24,998 bases of DNA from a virus, in IMG/VR virus record IMGVR_UViG_3300030329_005620, positions 1 to 24,998 of that record. One strand, 5' to 3'. The notes under the pieces are model-generated. The model ran no database searches, was not told where the DNA came from, and saw only the letters and a list, made by a program, of their open reading frames with translations. Within the stretch, counting starts at the first letter, position 1. Each line of letters starts with the position of its first letter. Below, piece by piece: positions 7,311 through 13,485 of the stretch. Position numbers and translations under genes: made by a program.

Positions 7311-8156
7311 CTATTCCGATCTAAGAGACTTTAGTAATGCTGAAGCAATACCAACTCTTGATTTATTCTTATCTAATTCAATAAATTTATTCAATAATTC
7401 TTCAAGTTTATCTGTATCAGCCAAAGTCCATCCACCAGCTTCACCAACTTGAGTTCCCCAAAGTGAAAGTACTACATCACAATTTTGCTTGTAAGTGTAT
7501 GGATCTTTACCTTTTTTACTATGATATTCATCTGTGTTCCAGACAAAAAAACATTCTCTATGATTCTTTGCAGTAAATACTTTTCCAAATGCAGAAGGAA
7601 CTTGCAATTTACTTTTACCAATCACTTTTGGTCTATCATTAAAATAAACCAAAGTTAACATTTCTAAATTACCATGTTTGACTGCCATTTCACGTTCCAA
7701 TTTTTCTAAAGATACAAACTTATAACGATTTGCACGTTTAGTTTGAGGAACAATGTTAGCCATACTGTAAGTTGCTTTCAATGTTTTTTTAGTATAATCA
7801 TGTGATGCGTCAGAAGCACCAAGATGACCACGATCATAACCAGTATTGTTATAATCGTCAGTTGATGTAGCAACTTTTTTATCTAATCTTTTATCTGTGA
7901 AGAAATGCGGACGTGGATCTATATTTAATAGATTTACAGTATCAGCAGTAACTTCAGTATAAACTGCGATTGGAGATTTTCTTTTGTAGTCATAACAGAT
8001 AGTAAAAGTATCTGTTAAAATTTTATCACAAACATCTTTTGTAAAATGTTTCTTTATGTCTTCAACTTTTGATAAACTAACATCACCATGAGTTATAGGT
8101 TGACCAAATACTGTTGTACTGATCATGAACAAAAACACAATTAAAAGTTTTCTCAT
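7311..8156 (-). CDS. Secreted DNA/RNA non-specific endonuclease (NUC family)
   Basis: Beta-beta-alpha-metal nuclease related to Serratia nuclease and NucA. The DRGH motif with the catalytic His is in GYDRGHLGASDAS, and the metal-binding Asn region follows in YSMANIVPQTKRANR. The first 19 residues are a clear signal peptide (basic start, MRKLLIVFLFMISTTVFG), so the enzyme should be exported to the periplasm or outside the cell. I start at ATG 8156, which has AAAGGA five bases upstream, rather than at the in-frame TTG at 8171. A periplasmic nuclease in a phage could degrade DNA at the cell surface to scavenge nucleotides or exclude other phages. Either role is inference. Confidence 0.9.
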   Translation of the reverse strand: MRKLLIVFLFMISTTVFGQPITHGDVSLSKVEDIKKHFTKDVCDKILTDTFTICYDYKRKSPIAVYTEVTADTVNLLNIDPRPHFFTDKRLDKKVATSTDDYNNTGYDRGHLGASDASHDYTKKTLKATYSMANIVPQTKRANRYKFVSLEKLEREMAVKHGNLEMLTLVYFNDRPKVIGKSKLQVPSAFGKVFTAKNHRECFFVWNTDEYHSKKGKDPYTYKQNCDVVLSLWGTQVGEAGGWTLADTDKLEELLNKFIELDKNKSRVGIASALLKSLRSE

Positions 8157-8179
8157 CTCATCCTTTCTCAAACTTTCAA

Positions 8180-8287
8180 TTATACGGGTGCTACTGAATC
8201 CTCATCACATCCGCATAGATTTTCTGGTGTACACGTACATGGATCACAAGTACAGTTTGCACAATCGCAACATTTTTCTGTTTCCAT
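8180..8287 (-). CDS. Metallothionein-like Cys-rich peptide, 35 aa
   Basis: A short ORF beginning METEKCCDCANCTCDPCTCT. Nine of 35 residues are Cys (positions 6, 7, 9, 12, 14, 17, 19, 25, 27), in CC, CxC, CxxC and CxCDPCxC spacings typical of thiolate metal-cluster peptides. The C-terminal third is acidic. AGGGGA lies four bases before the ATG. It sits between the FkbM methyltransferase and nuclease genes with small gaps, as expected of a real gene. It may bind Zn, Cu or Cd, or act as a metal store beside the IscU and redox genes. Metal binding is inferred from composition only. Confidence 0.7.
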   Translation of the reverse strand: METEKCCDCANCTCDPCTCTPENLCGCDEDSVAPV

Positions 8288-8294
8288 TTTTCCC

Positions 8295-9011
8295 CTATTT
8301 ATGTGAATTGTGGACGTATATGGCGTCCATTCTACCTTGCCAATGTTTTTTATAATTCATCACATTCATCTGTCTCTCAGAAACCCCACCATGAGCGGTT
8401 TCAACAATTATTACTGGTTTACATCTCTCAAGTGTTTCCTTTGCTCCTACTAGAGCTTGGTATTCAAATCCCTCTATATCTAACTGAATTAAATCACAAA
8501 TTTGTAAATTTAAACTATCTATCTTTGTTGTTTTTTCAGAACCACTTTCATTTAAATTAATTCTGTGTGCTCCATGATTCTGAAATTGACCATAATGTTG
8601 TCTGGATTTATCTAAAGTCCATCCCTTGTCTTCATGTTCACCCAAAGCTTTTTTAAAGAATGTAATTTTGTTATTTACATCATATTTTTTTATATTCTTT
8701 TCTGAAACATATCTGTTCATCAATGACGGTTCAAATGTATATATTGTATCAAAGTATTGTGTATATAATATTGGCCAAACACCCATTCCTGCTCCTGCTT
8801 GTACAAGAACACGTTTCATTTTAACAGGATCTAACCAATCGAGATGTTCATTTTTAAAATCTTCAATATTATCAAACAATCCTTCTTCACCAATTGGCCA
8901 TGTCATCTTTTCTATGTTAGCATAATTAATATCTCTAGTGTAAAGTTTTGATTCTATTCTATCAATAAAATCATCAGTATAACAATGAAAAGTATCACTA
9001 TATTGTGCCAT
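8295..9011 (-). CDS. FkbM-family SAM-dependent methyltransferase
   Basis: 238 residues. The SAM-binding loop is RVLVQAGAGMGVWPILY, the acidic strand end is YTFEPS, and the later family signature is LIQLDIEGFEYQALVGAKETLERCKPVIIVE. These are the standard motif I, motif II and DIEGxE elements of FkbM methyltransferases, which O-methylate sugars or small metabolites. In phages such genes often modify surface glycans or virion sugars, but the substrate is not visible here. It lies immediately downstream of the tmRNA and upstream of the Cys-rich peptide. The same 12-nt sequence occurs at each end of the gene (9027-9038 and 8306-8317). Confidence 0.9.
   Translation of the reverse strand: MAQYSDTFHCYTDDFIDRIESKLYTRDINYANIEKMTWPIGEEGLFDNIEDFKNEHLDWLDPVKMKRVLVQAGAGMGVWPILYTQYFDTIYTFEPSLMNRYVSEKNIKKYDVNNKITFFKKALGEHEDKGWTLDKSRQHYGQFQNHGAHRINLNESGSEKTTKIDSLNLQICDLIQLDIEGFEYQALVGAKETLERCKPVIIVETAHGGVSERQMNVMNYKKHWQGRMDAIYVHNSHK
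8306..8317. repeat. 12-nt direct repeat flanking the FkbM gene, copy 1
   Basis: AATTGTGGACGT, identical to 9027-9038. This copy lies inside a hairpin TGGACG-TATATGG-CGTCCA at the 3' end of the coding region. Confidence 0.6.
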
Positions 9012-9026
9012 AATATCCTTGATTTA

Positions 9027-9038
9027 AATTGTGGACGT
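9027..9038. repeat. 12-nt direct repeat flanking the FkbM gene, copy 2
   Basis: AATTGTGGACGT, identical to 8306-8317. This copy forms one arm of the terminal hairpin of the tmRNA coding piece. Confidence 0.6.
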
Positions 9039-9205
9039 TTCTGTTTCAAGGTACGCCCAAACCCATCAACTTATGCGGCCATGGCCATAGAAGCTGAAGT
9101 ATAATCGTTATTATTTGCGATTAAGTTTAATGCACATTCACGGTAGTCGCTCACCGGATACCTAATATCCAACTTCACAATCAATCGAGTACCTTTACAT
9201 CCCCA

Positions 9206-9298
9206 TCAAGAAACAAGAATAATTTCTAAGATGTAATAAAAACCAATTATAATTCCAAGAATCAACACCCACAACATGATAATTCCCATGTCATCCAT
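9206..9298 (-). CDS. 30-residue membrane microprotein inside the tmRNA intervening segment
   Basis: The ORF starts at ATG 9298 with AAGGAG (9309-9304) five bases upstream. The first A of that SD is the last base of the tmRNA CCA. It encodes MDDMGIIMLWVLILGIIIGF followed by YYILEIILVS and TGA (ends 9206), two bases before the tmRNA 5' half. It fills the excised segment almost exactly. The peptide is one long hydrophobic helix with an acidic N-terminus, like the other microproteins in this window. Translation would need the precursor, or a separate transcript, before processing. Confidence 0.6.
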   Translation of the reverse strand: MDDMGIIMLWVLILGIIIGFYYILEIILVS

Positions 9299-9359
9299 TC
9301 GTGCTCCTTGGTGGAGATGGCCGGAATCGAACCGGCGTCTTAATTGCTATCTGAATACA

Positions 9360-10019
9360 TCAGACAGTATCATAATTATTTATAACTTCTTTCAATCTCT
9401 CAATATTTTCATCAGGATAGGCAAAAAATACTTGGGGATCACTATTAATAACTGCTATTACAATTACTACTTGTGATATTTTAATTCCTGTTCTTTCTTC
9501 ATACATTTTAGCATAAGCAGTACCTTGTAGCTTATAACTCTCAATCCATTCTTCACGTTTGGGTTTTGATGATGTTTTCCAATCTATAATAGAAAGTTCA
9601 TCATCATACTCTGCTATACAATCACATTGTCCCGCTACTCCCAACTCTTTAGACCATAAAGAAACTTCAAGTCCATATATATTACCAATATGAATATCTA
9701 AAATAGATTGAACTGACTTAAACAATTCAATATTATCTGGAAAATGTCCGCTTAAATAATCTTGCTTATTTTGCAGATAGTCTTCGATAATCTTATGCGT
9801 TTTTGTTCCTCTTCGTGAAGCTTGTGTAGAGATTTTATTTGCTTCTGCTTCTCCAACCCTGTTTCTCCACTCCTGTATAGAAGCTTTGGACAAAGATGAA
9901 AGAACTGTAGTGATGCTTGGGAAATTTCCATCTGGTGTTTCGTATAATCTTTTTCCTGAAATGTTTTTTCTTGTTATATCACCAATTATTTCAAGAGATT
10001 CATGATTAAAAGTTTTCAA
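9360..10019 (-). CDS. RecB/Cas4-like PD-(D/E)XK exonuclease
   Basis: 219 residues. The nuclease signature is visible in order: GTKTHKIIEDYL (motif with conserved His), GVAGQCDCIAEYDDELSIIDWKTSS (the D...D-x-K core), and LQGTAYAKMYEERTG (QxxxY motif). These are the marks of the RecB nuclease/Cas4 superfamily, and stand-alone versions occur in T4-like marine phages. It probably trims or resects DNA in phage recombination or host-DNA degradation. The start overlaps the stop of the FmdB-type gene by 4 bases. Its stop codon lies within the first hairpin of the tmRNA precursor, and the tmRNA promoter is within its last codons. Confidence 0.88.
   Translation of the reverse strand: MKTFNHESLEIIGDITRKNISGKRLYETPDGNFPSITTVLSSLSKASIQEWRNRVGEAEANKISTQASRRGTKTHKIIEDYLQNKQDYLSGHFPDNIELFKSVQSILDIHIGNIYGLEVSLWSKELGVAGQCDCIAEYDDELSIIDWKTSSKPKREEWIESYKLQGTAYAKMYEERTGIKISQVVIVIAVINSDPQVFFAYPDENIERLKEVINNYDTV
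9377..9384 (-). promoter_or_regulatory. T4-type late promoter for the tmRNA
   Basis: Exact TATAAATA on the minus strand within the last codons of the RecB-like gene. The predicted start at about 9371 is within a few bases of the first hairpin of the tmRNA precursor. Confidence 0.75.
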
Positions 10020-10276
10020 AATGTATTAATGTCACCTAGTTTAGTACTACGGTGCTTCCTTTTAATTTCTTTTAAGTGATCTCTAAATGCGGGGTCTGGT
10101 TTTCTCAAACCCAATCTAATTGGATCTGCTACTCCTGGAAAAACTAATTTCATTTTTATTAATCCTTCTCCACATTTACCACAAATTTTTCCTACTGGTA
10201 AATTTCTATCTGCGATGAGATGAAATTCTTCAAATTCATTATCACAGGTATCACATTGATAATCATAATTTGGCAT
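10016..10276 (-). CDS. FmdB-type zinc ribbon protein
   Basis: 86 residues. It starts MPNYDYQCDTCDNEFEEF, the canonical FmdB/CxxC-CxxC putative regulatory domain with paired Cys (QCDTC and ICGKCG), followed by a charged tail. Family members are small zinc ribbons of uncertain role. It overlaps clpS by one base upstream and the nuclease by four downstream, so it is part of one operon. Confidence 0.85.
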   Translation of the reverse strand: MPNYDYQCDTCDNEFEEFHLIADRNLPVGKICGKCGEGLIKMKLVFPGVADPIRLGLRKPDPAFRDHLKEIKRKHRSTKLGDINTF

Positions 10277-10572
10277 TATGTCTCCCTTAAATTTACTTGT
10301 AAAGGATAGTCAAGTTCTTTAGCTTCCAACATAACTTCATATGCTTTTTGTTCCGCTACTTGAAATGGATAAACACCTGCTATACCTTCTCCTTTTGTAT
10401 GAACATTCATCATTATTTTTTCTGCTTCTGTTTTTGTTTTACTAAAATAATACATTAAAGCATAAGTAACGAATTCCATTGGAGTATAGTCATCATTTTT
10501 AAAAAGGACAAAATAATTCCTTGGTGGTTTTACTTTGTCCTTTACTCTTTTTTTATCTACTACTTGATTCAT
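10276..10572 (-). CDS. clpS: ClpS adaptor
   Basis: 98 residues. The ClpS core is clear: YFVLFKNDDYTPMEFV with the N-degron pocket NDD, then AEKIMMNVHTKGEGIAGVYP and VAEQKAYEVMLEAKELDYPL. In bacteria it binds the ClpA N-domain, delivers N-end-rule substrates and blocks ClpAP from degrading ssrA-tagged proteins. A phage copy would bias host Clp proteolysis. It shares this operon with a tmRNA, whose tag products are Clp substrates. The start overlaps the preceding gene by four bases. Confidence 0.94.
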   Translation of the reverse strand: MNQVVDKKRVKDKVKPPRNYFVLFKNDDYTPMEFVTYALMYYFSKTKTEAEKIMMNVHTKGEGIAGVYPFQVAEQKAYEVMLEAKELDYPLQVNLRET

Positions 10573-10967
10573 CGATCAAATGGCCTACCATCAAAGAATG
10601 TTCTTAAACTAGTGAATGGTTTGTAATTTTTGGTAACTTCATCTTTATTAGTCACCATCCACTCACCATTTATATATGTGTAGATAAATTCCACACCATT
10701 TTCTTCGCCATATTCAAGAAGATCAAAATAATCTGAAACAGTACTTTTTGATTCATCATAAACTTCAATATCATACTCACTTGGCCATAAAGACCTTGCT
10801 GCTCCTTTTGTTGTTAGTTTTTCAACTTTTCCATCTTCATCATAATAGTGATAAAGATTATATCCTGTATATTCAATATCTCCATTATATTCTGTTGTAC
10901 AGAAATTAAAACCATTTTCTGTTTCACTAGCAATGATAGTATTCATCATAATATTAACCTTGTCCAT
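10569..10967 (-). CDS. Hypothetical protein, 132 aa
   Basis: Acidic, Tyr-rich soluble protein (NGDIEYTGYNLYHYYDEDGK, then EFIYTYINGEWMVTNKD). The repeated aromatic beta-strand-like segments suggest an all-beta fold. The start overlaps the end of guaC by 14 bases. A second pair of Met codons at residues 7-8 is an alternative start. No family recognised. Confidence 0.75.
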   Translation of the reverse strand: MDKVNIMMNTIIASETENGFNFCTTEYNGDIEYTGYNLYHYYDEDGKVEKLTTKGAARSLWPSEYDIEVYDESKSTVSDYFDLLEYGEENGVEFIYTYINGEWMVTNKDEVTKNYKPFTSLRTFFDGRPFDR

Positions 10968-11946
10968 AAACGTTATTTAATTGACGATTAACTCTTACAA
11001 AAGTAGTACACTTTGGTAAGTCTTTTAAGGTTTTAGCACCCGCATAAGTACAAGCGCTTCTTAACCCCCCTAAAATTTCTTCTATGGTTTTTTTAACTGG
11101 TCCTTTGTAGCGAACATAAACAACTTTTCCTTCACTCGCTCTGTAGTCCTTTTTATCACCATAATATTCTTTTTGTGCTTCTTCTGAAGACATTCCATAA
11201 AATTTCATAACAGATGGTCCTTCTTCTAGATCTTCAGTATCACCCAAACATTCATCATGACCCGCCAACATACCACCGAGCATCACAAAGTCTGCACCAG
11301 CCCCAAAGCTCTTTGCTAAGTCTCCCGCTACGGTACAGCCTCCGTCTGTGATGATATGACCGCCTAGCCCGTGTGCCGCATCCGCACACTCTATAGTTGC
11401 GCTCAATTGTGGATACCCGACTCCTGTCATTTTTCTTGTTGTGCATACGCTTCCTGGTCCTATTCCGATTTTAACAATATCTGCACCCGCAAGAATAATC
11501 TGTTCTGTCGCCTCAGGGGTACATACGTTTCCTGCTATAATAATAGAATCATCAAACACATCACTATTTCTTAACATAGAAACATAATCACTAAATCTTT
11601 CTGTATAACCATTTGCTACATCCAAACAAATCCATTTAGAAGGTTTTAAATTTTTAATATCTTCATCTAAACCTATTGTTTGAATTAAATTATCCTTTTC
11701 TTCAAACGGCACAAATTTACATAATGCGGTCAACATGGCGTGCTTAGACAAAGCTGATCTCATATCATAAGTTCCTGTATGATCCATATTGGCAGCAATA
11801 ATTGGTATACCTTCCCAAGTATGACTAGAATATTTAAATTTAAATACTCTTGCTAACCACGCATATTTTCTTGAAACTAAAGTAGATCTTTTTGGTTTAA
11901 TTAAAACATCTGAAAAATCTAATTTAACATCTTCTTCTATTCTCAT
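10954..11946 (-). CDS. guaC: GMP reductase
   Basis: 330 residues. It begins MRIEEDVKLDFSDVLIKPKR, almost the same as E. coli GuaC. The catalytic Cys lies in the loop GPGSVCTTRKMTGVGYPQ. Phosphate-binding and IMPDH/GMPR features appear in IITDGGCTVAGDLAKSFGAG and FVMLGGMLAGHDE. No CBS domains are present, as expected for GMP reductase rather than IMPDH. It converts GMP to IMP with NADPH, recycling guanine nucleotides toward adenine ones, which suits an AT-rich genome. The SD AAAGGA precedes the ATG. It heads the guaC-clpS-nuclease operon behind a 240-bp leader. Confidence 0.94.
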   Translation of the reverse strand: MRIEEDVKLDFSDVLIKPKRSTLVSRKYAWLARVFKFKYSSHTWEGIPIIAANMDHTGTYDMRSALSKHAMLTALCKFVPFEEKDNLIQTIGLDEDIKNLKPSKWICLDVANGYTERFSDYVSMLRNSDVFDDSIIIAGNVCTPEATEQIILAGADIVKIGIGPGSVCTTRKMTGVGYPQLSATIECADAAHGLGGHIITDGGCTVAGDLAKSFGAGADFVMLGGMLAGHDECLGDTEDLEEGPSVMKFYGMSSEEAQKEYYGDKKDYRASEGKVVYVRYKGPVKKTIEEILGGLRSACTYAGAKTLKDLPKCTTFVRVNRQLNNVYGQG

Positions 11947-12186
11947 ATTTTCCTTTTGAGGTGCGGATGAGTGCTGAACACAGCAAAAAACAAAACGATT
12001 GACGCCTTATTGGATTACAATCTAATCAAAGTAGTAAAAAAGAAACAAACAGTCGATAAACTATTCTGGAAAGCGAAAAACAAAATTGTGTGCCAGAATG
12101 AGTCGTATCTATTTCCTTTTTAGATTTTGGCTTGTATAGCACATTTCGGTGTACTTCCTAGTCCAACTACTCAACCGCAGGACAAA
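11947..12186 (-). other. 240-bp intergenic leader upstream of guaC
   Basis: No minus-strand gene and no tRNA seen. On the minus strand it contains a hairpin TGCTG-TGTT-CAGCA about 25 bases before the guaC start, and a longer-range pairing GCCAAAAT with ATTCTGGC (one G-U) around 12090-12135. This could be a regulatory leader for guaC, but no known riboswitch motif was recognised. Confidence 0.35.
11971..12123 (+). CDS. Possible small plus-strand ORF, 50 aa
   Basis: GTG start with GAGG nine bases upstream. It encodes a Lys-rich peptide starting VLNTAKNKTIDALLDYNLIK and ending in SYLFPF. It runs against every neighbouring gene, and a 50-codon open frame can occur by chance in AT-rich DNA, so I give it low weight. 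It occupies much of the otherwise unexplained 11947-12186 gap. Confidence 0.25.
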   Translation: MLNTAKNKTIDALLDYNLIKVVKKKQTVDKLFWKAKNKIVCQNESYLFPF

Positions 12187-12753
12187 TCACAAGAGTCCTT
12201 CTTTTTCAAGAAGTTCAACCTGTTCATTGCCCAATGTAACAGTATTTTTAATATTTGCTTCCAACAATTTGTTATCAATATCTCTTAGACCCTTAGTATA
12301 TATTCTAAGATCTTTTTTGAAAATATCAATATCAATTTTACTTAAACATGAAGTGCGAATAAAATCATCGTCATATCTTGATTCTGATTCTTTTTTAGCA
12401 AGTTTTTCCAACCTACCTTTAAGTTCTGTAATTGATTTAGCAGGCATTTTTTCTGCTAAGTTTTTTAATGTCTTCTTGCCCATTTCAAGGTAAAACTTTT
12501 CAGTCAAAAGATCATTAATTCCCACTTTGGCATTTATCCTGCCTACATCAACTTTTATTTGATAGGCACACTCCCTCAACTCAGCAACAGAATCTACTTG
12601 ATTCAAATACTCCAAGTTTGCATTTTTTATTTCTTCTTCAGGATCTTGATATTCATTTATGTCAACATAAGATTCCATTCTACTTACAATAGAATTTACG
12701 TGTGAATGAATTTCATTAACAAGGTGGGATGCTTTTCTCAAATTAATTTTCAT
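12187..12753 (-). CDS. Hypothetical helical protein, 188 aa
   Basis: Starts MKINLRKASHLVNEIHSHVN behind AAAGGA. Almost entirely helical and charged, with heptad-like segments (YLEMGKKTLKNLAEKMPA, LKGRLEKLAKKES, IFKKDLRIYTKGLRDIDNKL) implying coiled coils. It has no catalytic motif and no recognised family. It is preceded on the same transcript by tRNA-Gly and a structured noncoding stretch driven by a strong promoter at 13046-13074. Confidence 0.75.
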   Translation of the reverse strand: MKINLRKASHLVNEIHSHVNSIVSRMESYVDINEYQDPEEEIKNANLEYLNQVDSVAELRECAYQIKVDVGRINAKVGINDLLTEKFYLEMGKKTLKNLAEKMPAKSITELKGRLEKLAKKESESRYDDDFIRTSCLSKIDIDIFKKDLRIYTKGLRDIDNKLLEANIKNTVTLGNEQVELLEKEGLL

Positions 12754-12784
12754 AATATCCTTTCATAATATTTCATCGTATGTT

Positions 12785-12858
12785 TGGAGCGGATAGAAGG
12801 AATTGCACCCTCATCTTAACTTTGGTAAAGTTATGTTCTACTTTTGAACTATATCCGC
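12785..12858 (-). tRNA. tRNA-Gly with anticodon ACC (unusual)
   Basis: Acceptor GCGGATA/TATCCGC, D-arm GTTC-AAAAGTA-GAAC, anticodon arm TAACT-TTACCAA-AGTTA, T-arm GAGGG-TGCAATT-CCTTC, U73 and encoded CCA. G1-C72, C2-G71 and U73 fit glycine identity. A34 in the anticodon is very rare for bacterial glycine tRNAs. The T loop lacks the usual TTC (it has TGC), so the gene may be diverged. Confidence 0.75.
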
Positions 12859-12861
12859 TTA

Positions 12862-13037
12862 TGTGCCGGAAATGAACAGCCATACTAGTACAACTTATAT
12901 CTTGTCCTTAATTGAACCTAAGTTGTGGGTTTTGAGCGGTGACTAACTCCGCCGCCAGCAGTGTTCTGGGAATAGTCAATTCCAATCTGTCTTACTAAGC
13001 AACTGTTCACTTCCATTGTTTTTTTATTTCAAGTCAG
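12862..13037 (-). ncRNA. Candidate structured RNA upstream of tRNA-Gly
   Basis: This stretch has no convincing gene but is covered by a strong promoter. On the minus strand, GTGAACAG (13010-13003) can close with CTGTTCAT (12879-12872), one pair being G-U. Inside are GGAAT-TGACT-ATTCC (12983-12969), GCGG...CCGC (about 12955-12936) and an 8-bp stem ACAACTTA/TAAGTTGT (12926-12919 with 12897-12890). The multibranched fold does not match tRNA or any RNA class I know. Confidence 0.5.
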
Positions 13038-13045
13038 TTAAATAT

Positions 13046-13074
13046 ATAGTACCATGAAAAATATCAATTGTCAA
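13046..13074 (-). promoter_or_regulatory. Sigma-70 promoter for the structured RNA/tRNA-Gly transcript
   Basis: TTGACA (13074-13069), exactly 17 bp, TACTAT (13051-13046), preceded by the A-rich tract AAAAAAAC shared with the early promoters of this phage. Confidence 0.75.
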
Positions 13075-13080
13075 GTTTTT

Positions 13081-13485
13081 TTAATTGTTATTTTCATCTA
13101 TATTTCTCCACTCACTAGCAATCTTTGCTTTATCATCTTCAAGGTCATTAAATGTTCCTACAGGAATTCTTTGGCCTTCTTTTTTTCCACTTCTAGATAA
13201 AAATACTCTGCGAATTAATTTTGTTATTGCATTTTTACATTCCCAACAAATCTCTTGTGGTTTCTCACCAACATTTTTAGGCAAAACCATTTCACATTCA
13301 GAATGTAAATAATTTAATTTTTCATCATCAAAGTAAAGATTTGGTTGAATACTTTGAACAGGATAGTCTTCATTAATACCATAATCATCTCTGTAAATCC
13401 ATTTGTCATAAGTTCCCTTACAACAATAACAAATACAATTAGTATTTTTATCATAACTATCTTTATCGTATCTAATTCTACCCAA
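13081..13485 (-). CDS. Cys-rich zinc-finger-like hypothetical protein, 134 aa
   Basis: The start is TTG (13485) with AAGGA five bases before it. Paired cysteines occur in NCICYCCKGTYD, a HSEC, and CWECKNAI, arranged like a split zinc finger with two or three CxxC-type half sites and a His. This resembles small HNH or zinc-binding phage proteins, but no HNH catalytic core is visible. It overlaps the endonuclease VII-like gene by eight bases and also has a late promoter. Confidence 0.7.
   Translation of the reverse strand: MGRIRYDKDSYDKNTNCICYCCKGTYDKWIYRDDYGINEDYPVQSIQPNLYFDDEKLNYLHSECEMVLPKNVGEKPQEICWECKNAITKLIRRVFLSRSGKKEGQRIPVGTFNDLEDDKAKIASEWRNIDENNN

Larger units (their letters stand above)
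9027..9371 (-). ncRNA. ssrA: Circularly permuted two-piece tmRNA
   Basis: The 3' half comes first: an 8-bp hairpin (9368-9348), then a T-arm GCCGG-TTCGATT-CCGGC (9336-9320), acceptor strand CATCTCC (9319-9313), A and encoded CCA (ends 9309). After a 104-nt intervening segment, the 5' half begins GGGGATG at 9204. This pairs with CATCTCC over seven base pairs, including the G3-U70 wobble that alanyl-tRNA synthetase requires. A D-loop-like GGTACTCGATTG follows, then hairpins GGATA/TATCC and CGGT/ACCG. The resume region is TTAATC-GCA, and the tag ORF (9118-9071) encodes ANNNDYTSASMAMAA and stop. A final hairpin GGGCGT/ACGTCC lies at 9058-9033. This is the alphaproteobacterial-type permuted layout. 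It rescues stalled ribosomes and tags the nascent protein for Clp proteases. End points are approximate. Confidence 0.9.

Noticed and set aside
9309-9366. Ordinary tRNA or attachment-site tRNA fragment
   Set aside because: There is a T-arm and CCA but no 5' acceptor upstream. The matching GGGGATG strand lies downstream with a tag ORF, which identifies a permuted tmRNA.
11947-12186. Additional tRNA in the guaC leader
   Set aside because: A D-arm-like GGTTGAGTAGTTGG is present, but no T-arm or acceptor pairing could be built.
12781-12891. Minus-strand ORF running straight through tRNA-Gly
   Set aside because: It depends on tRNA bases and its nearest SD is about 20 bases away.
12924-13022. 32-codon ORF beginning at an ATG (13022) in the structured RNA upstream of tRNA-Gly
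   Set aside because: It has no SD and spans the predicted helices; a chance frame is more likely.
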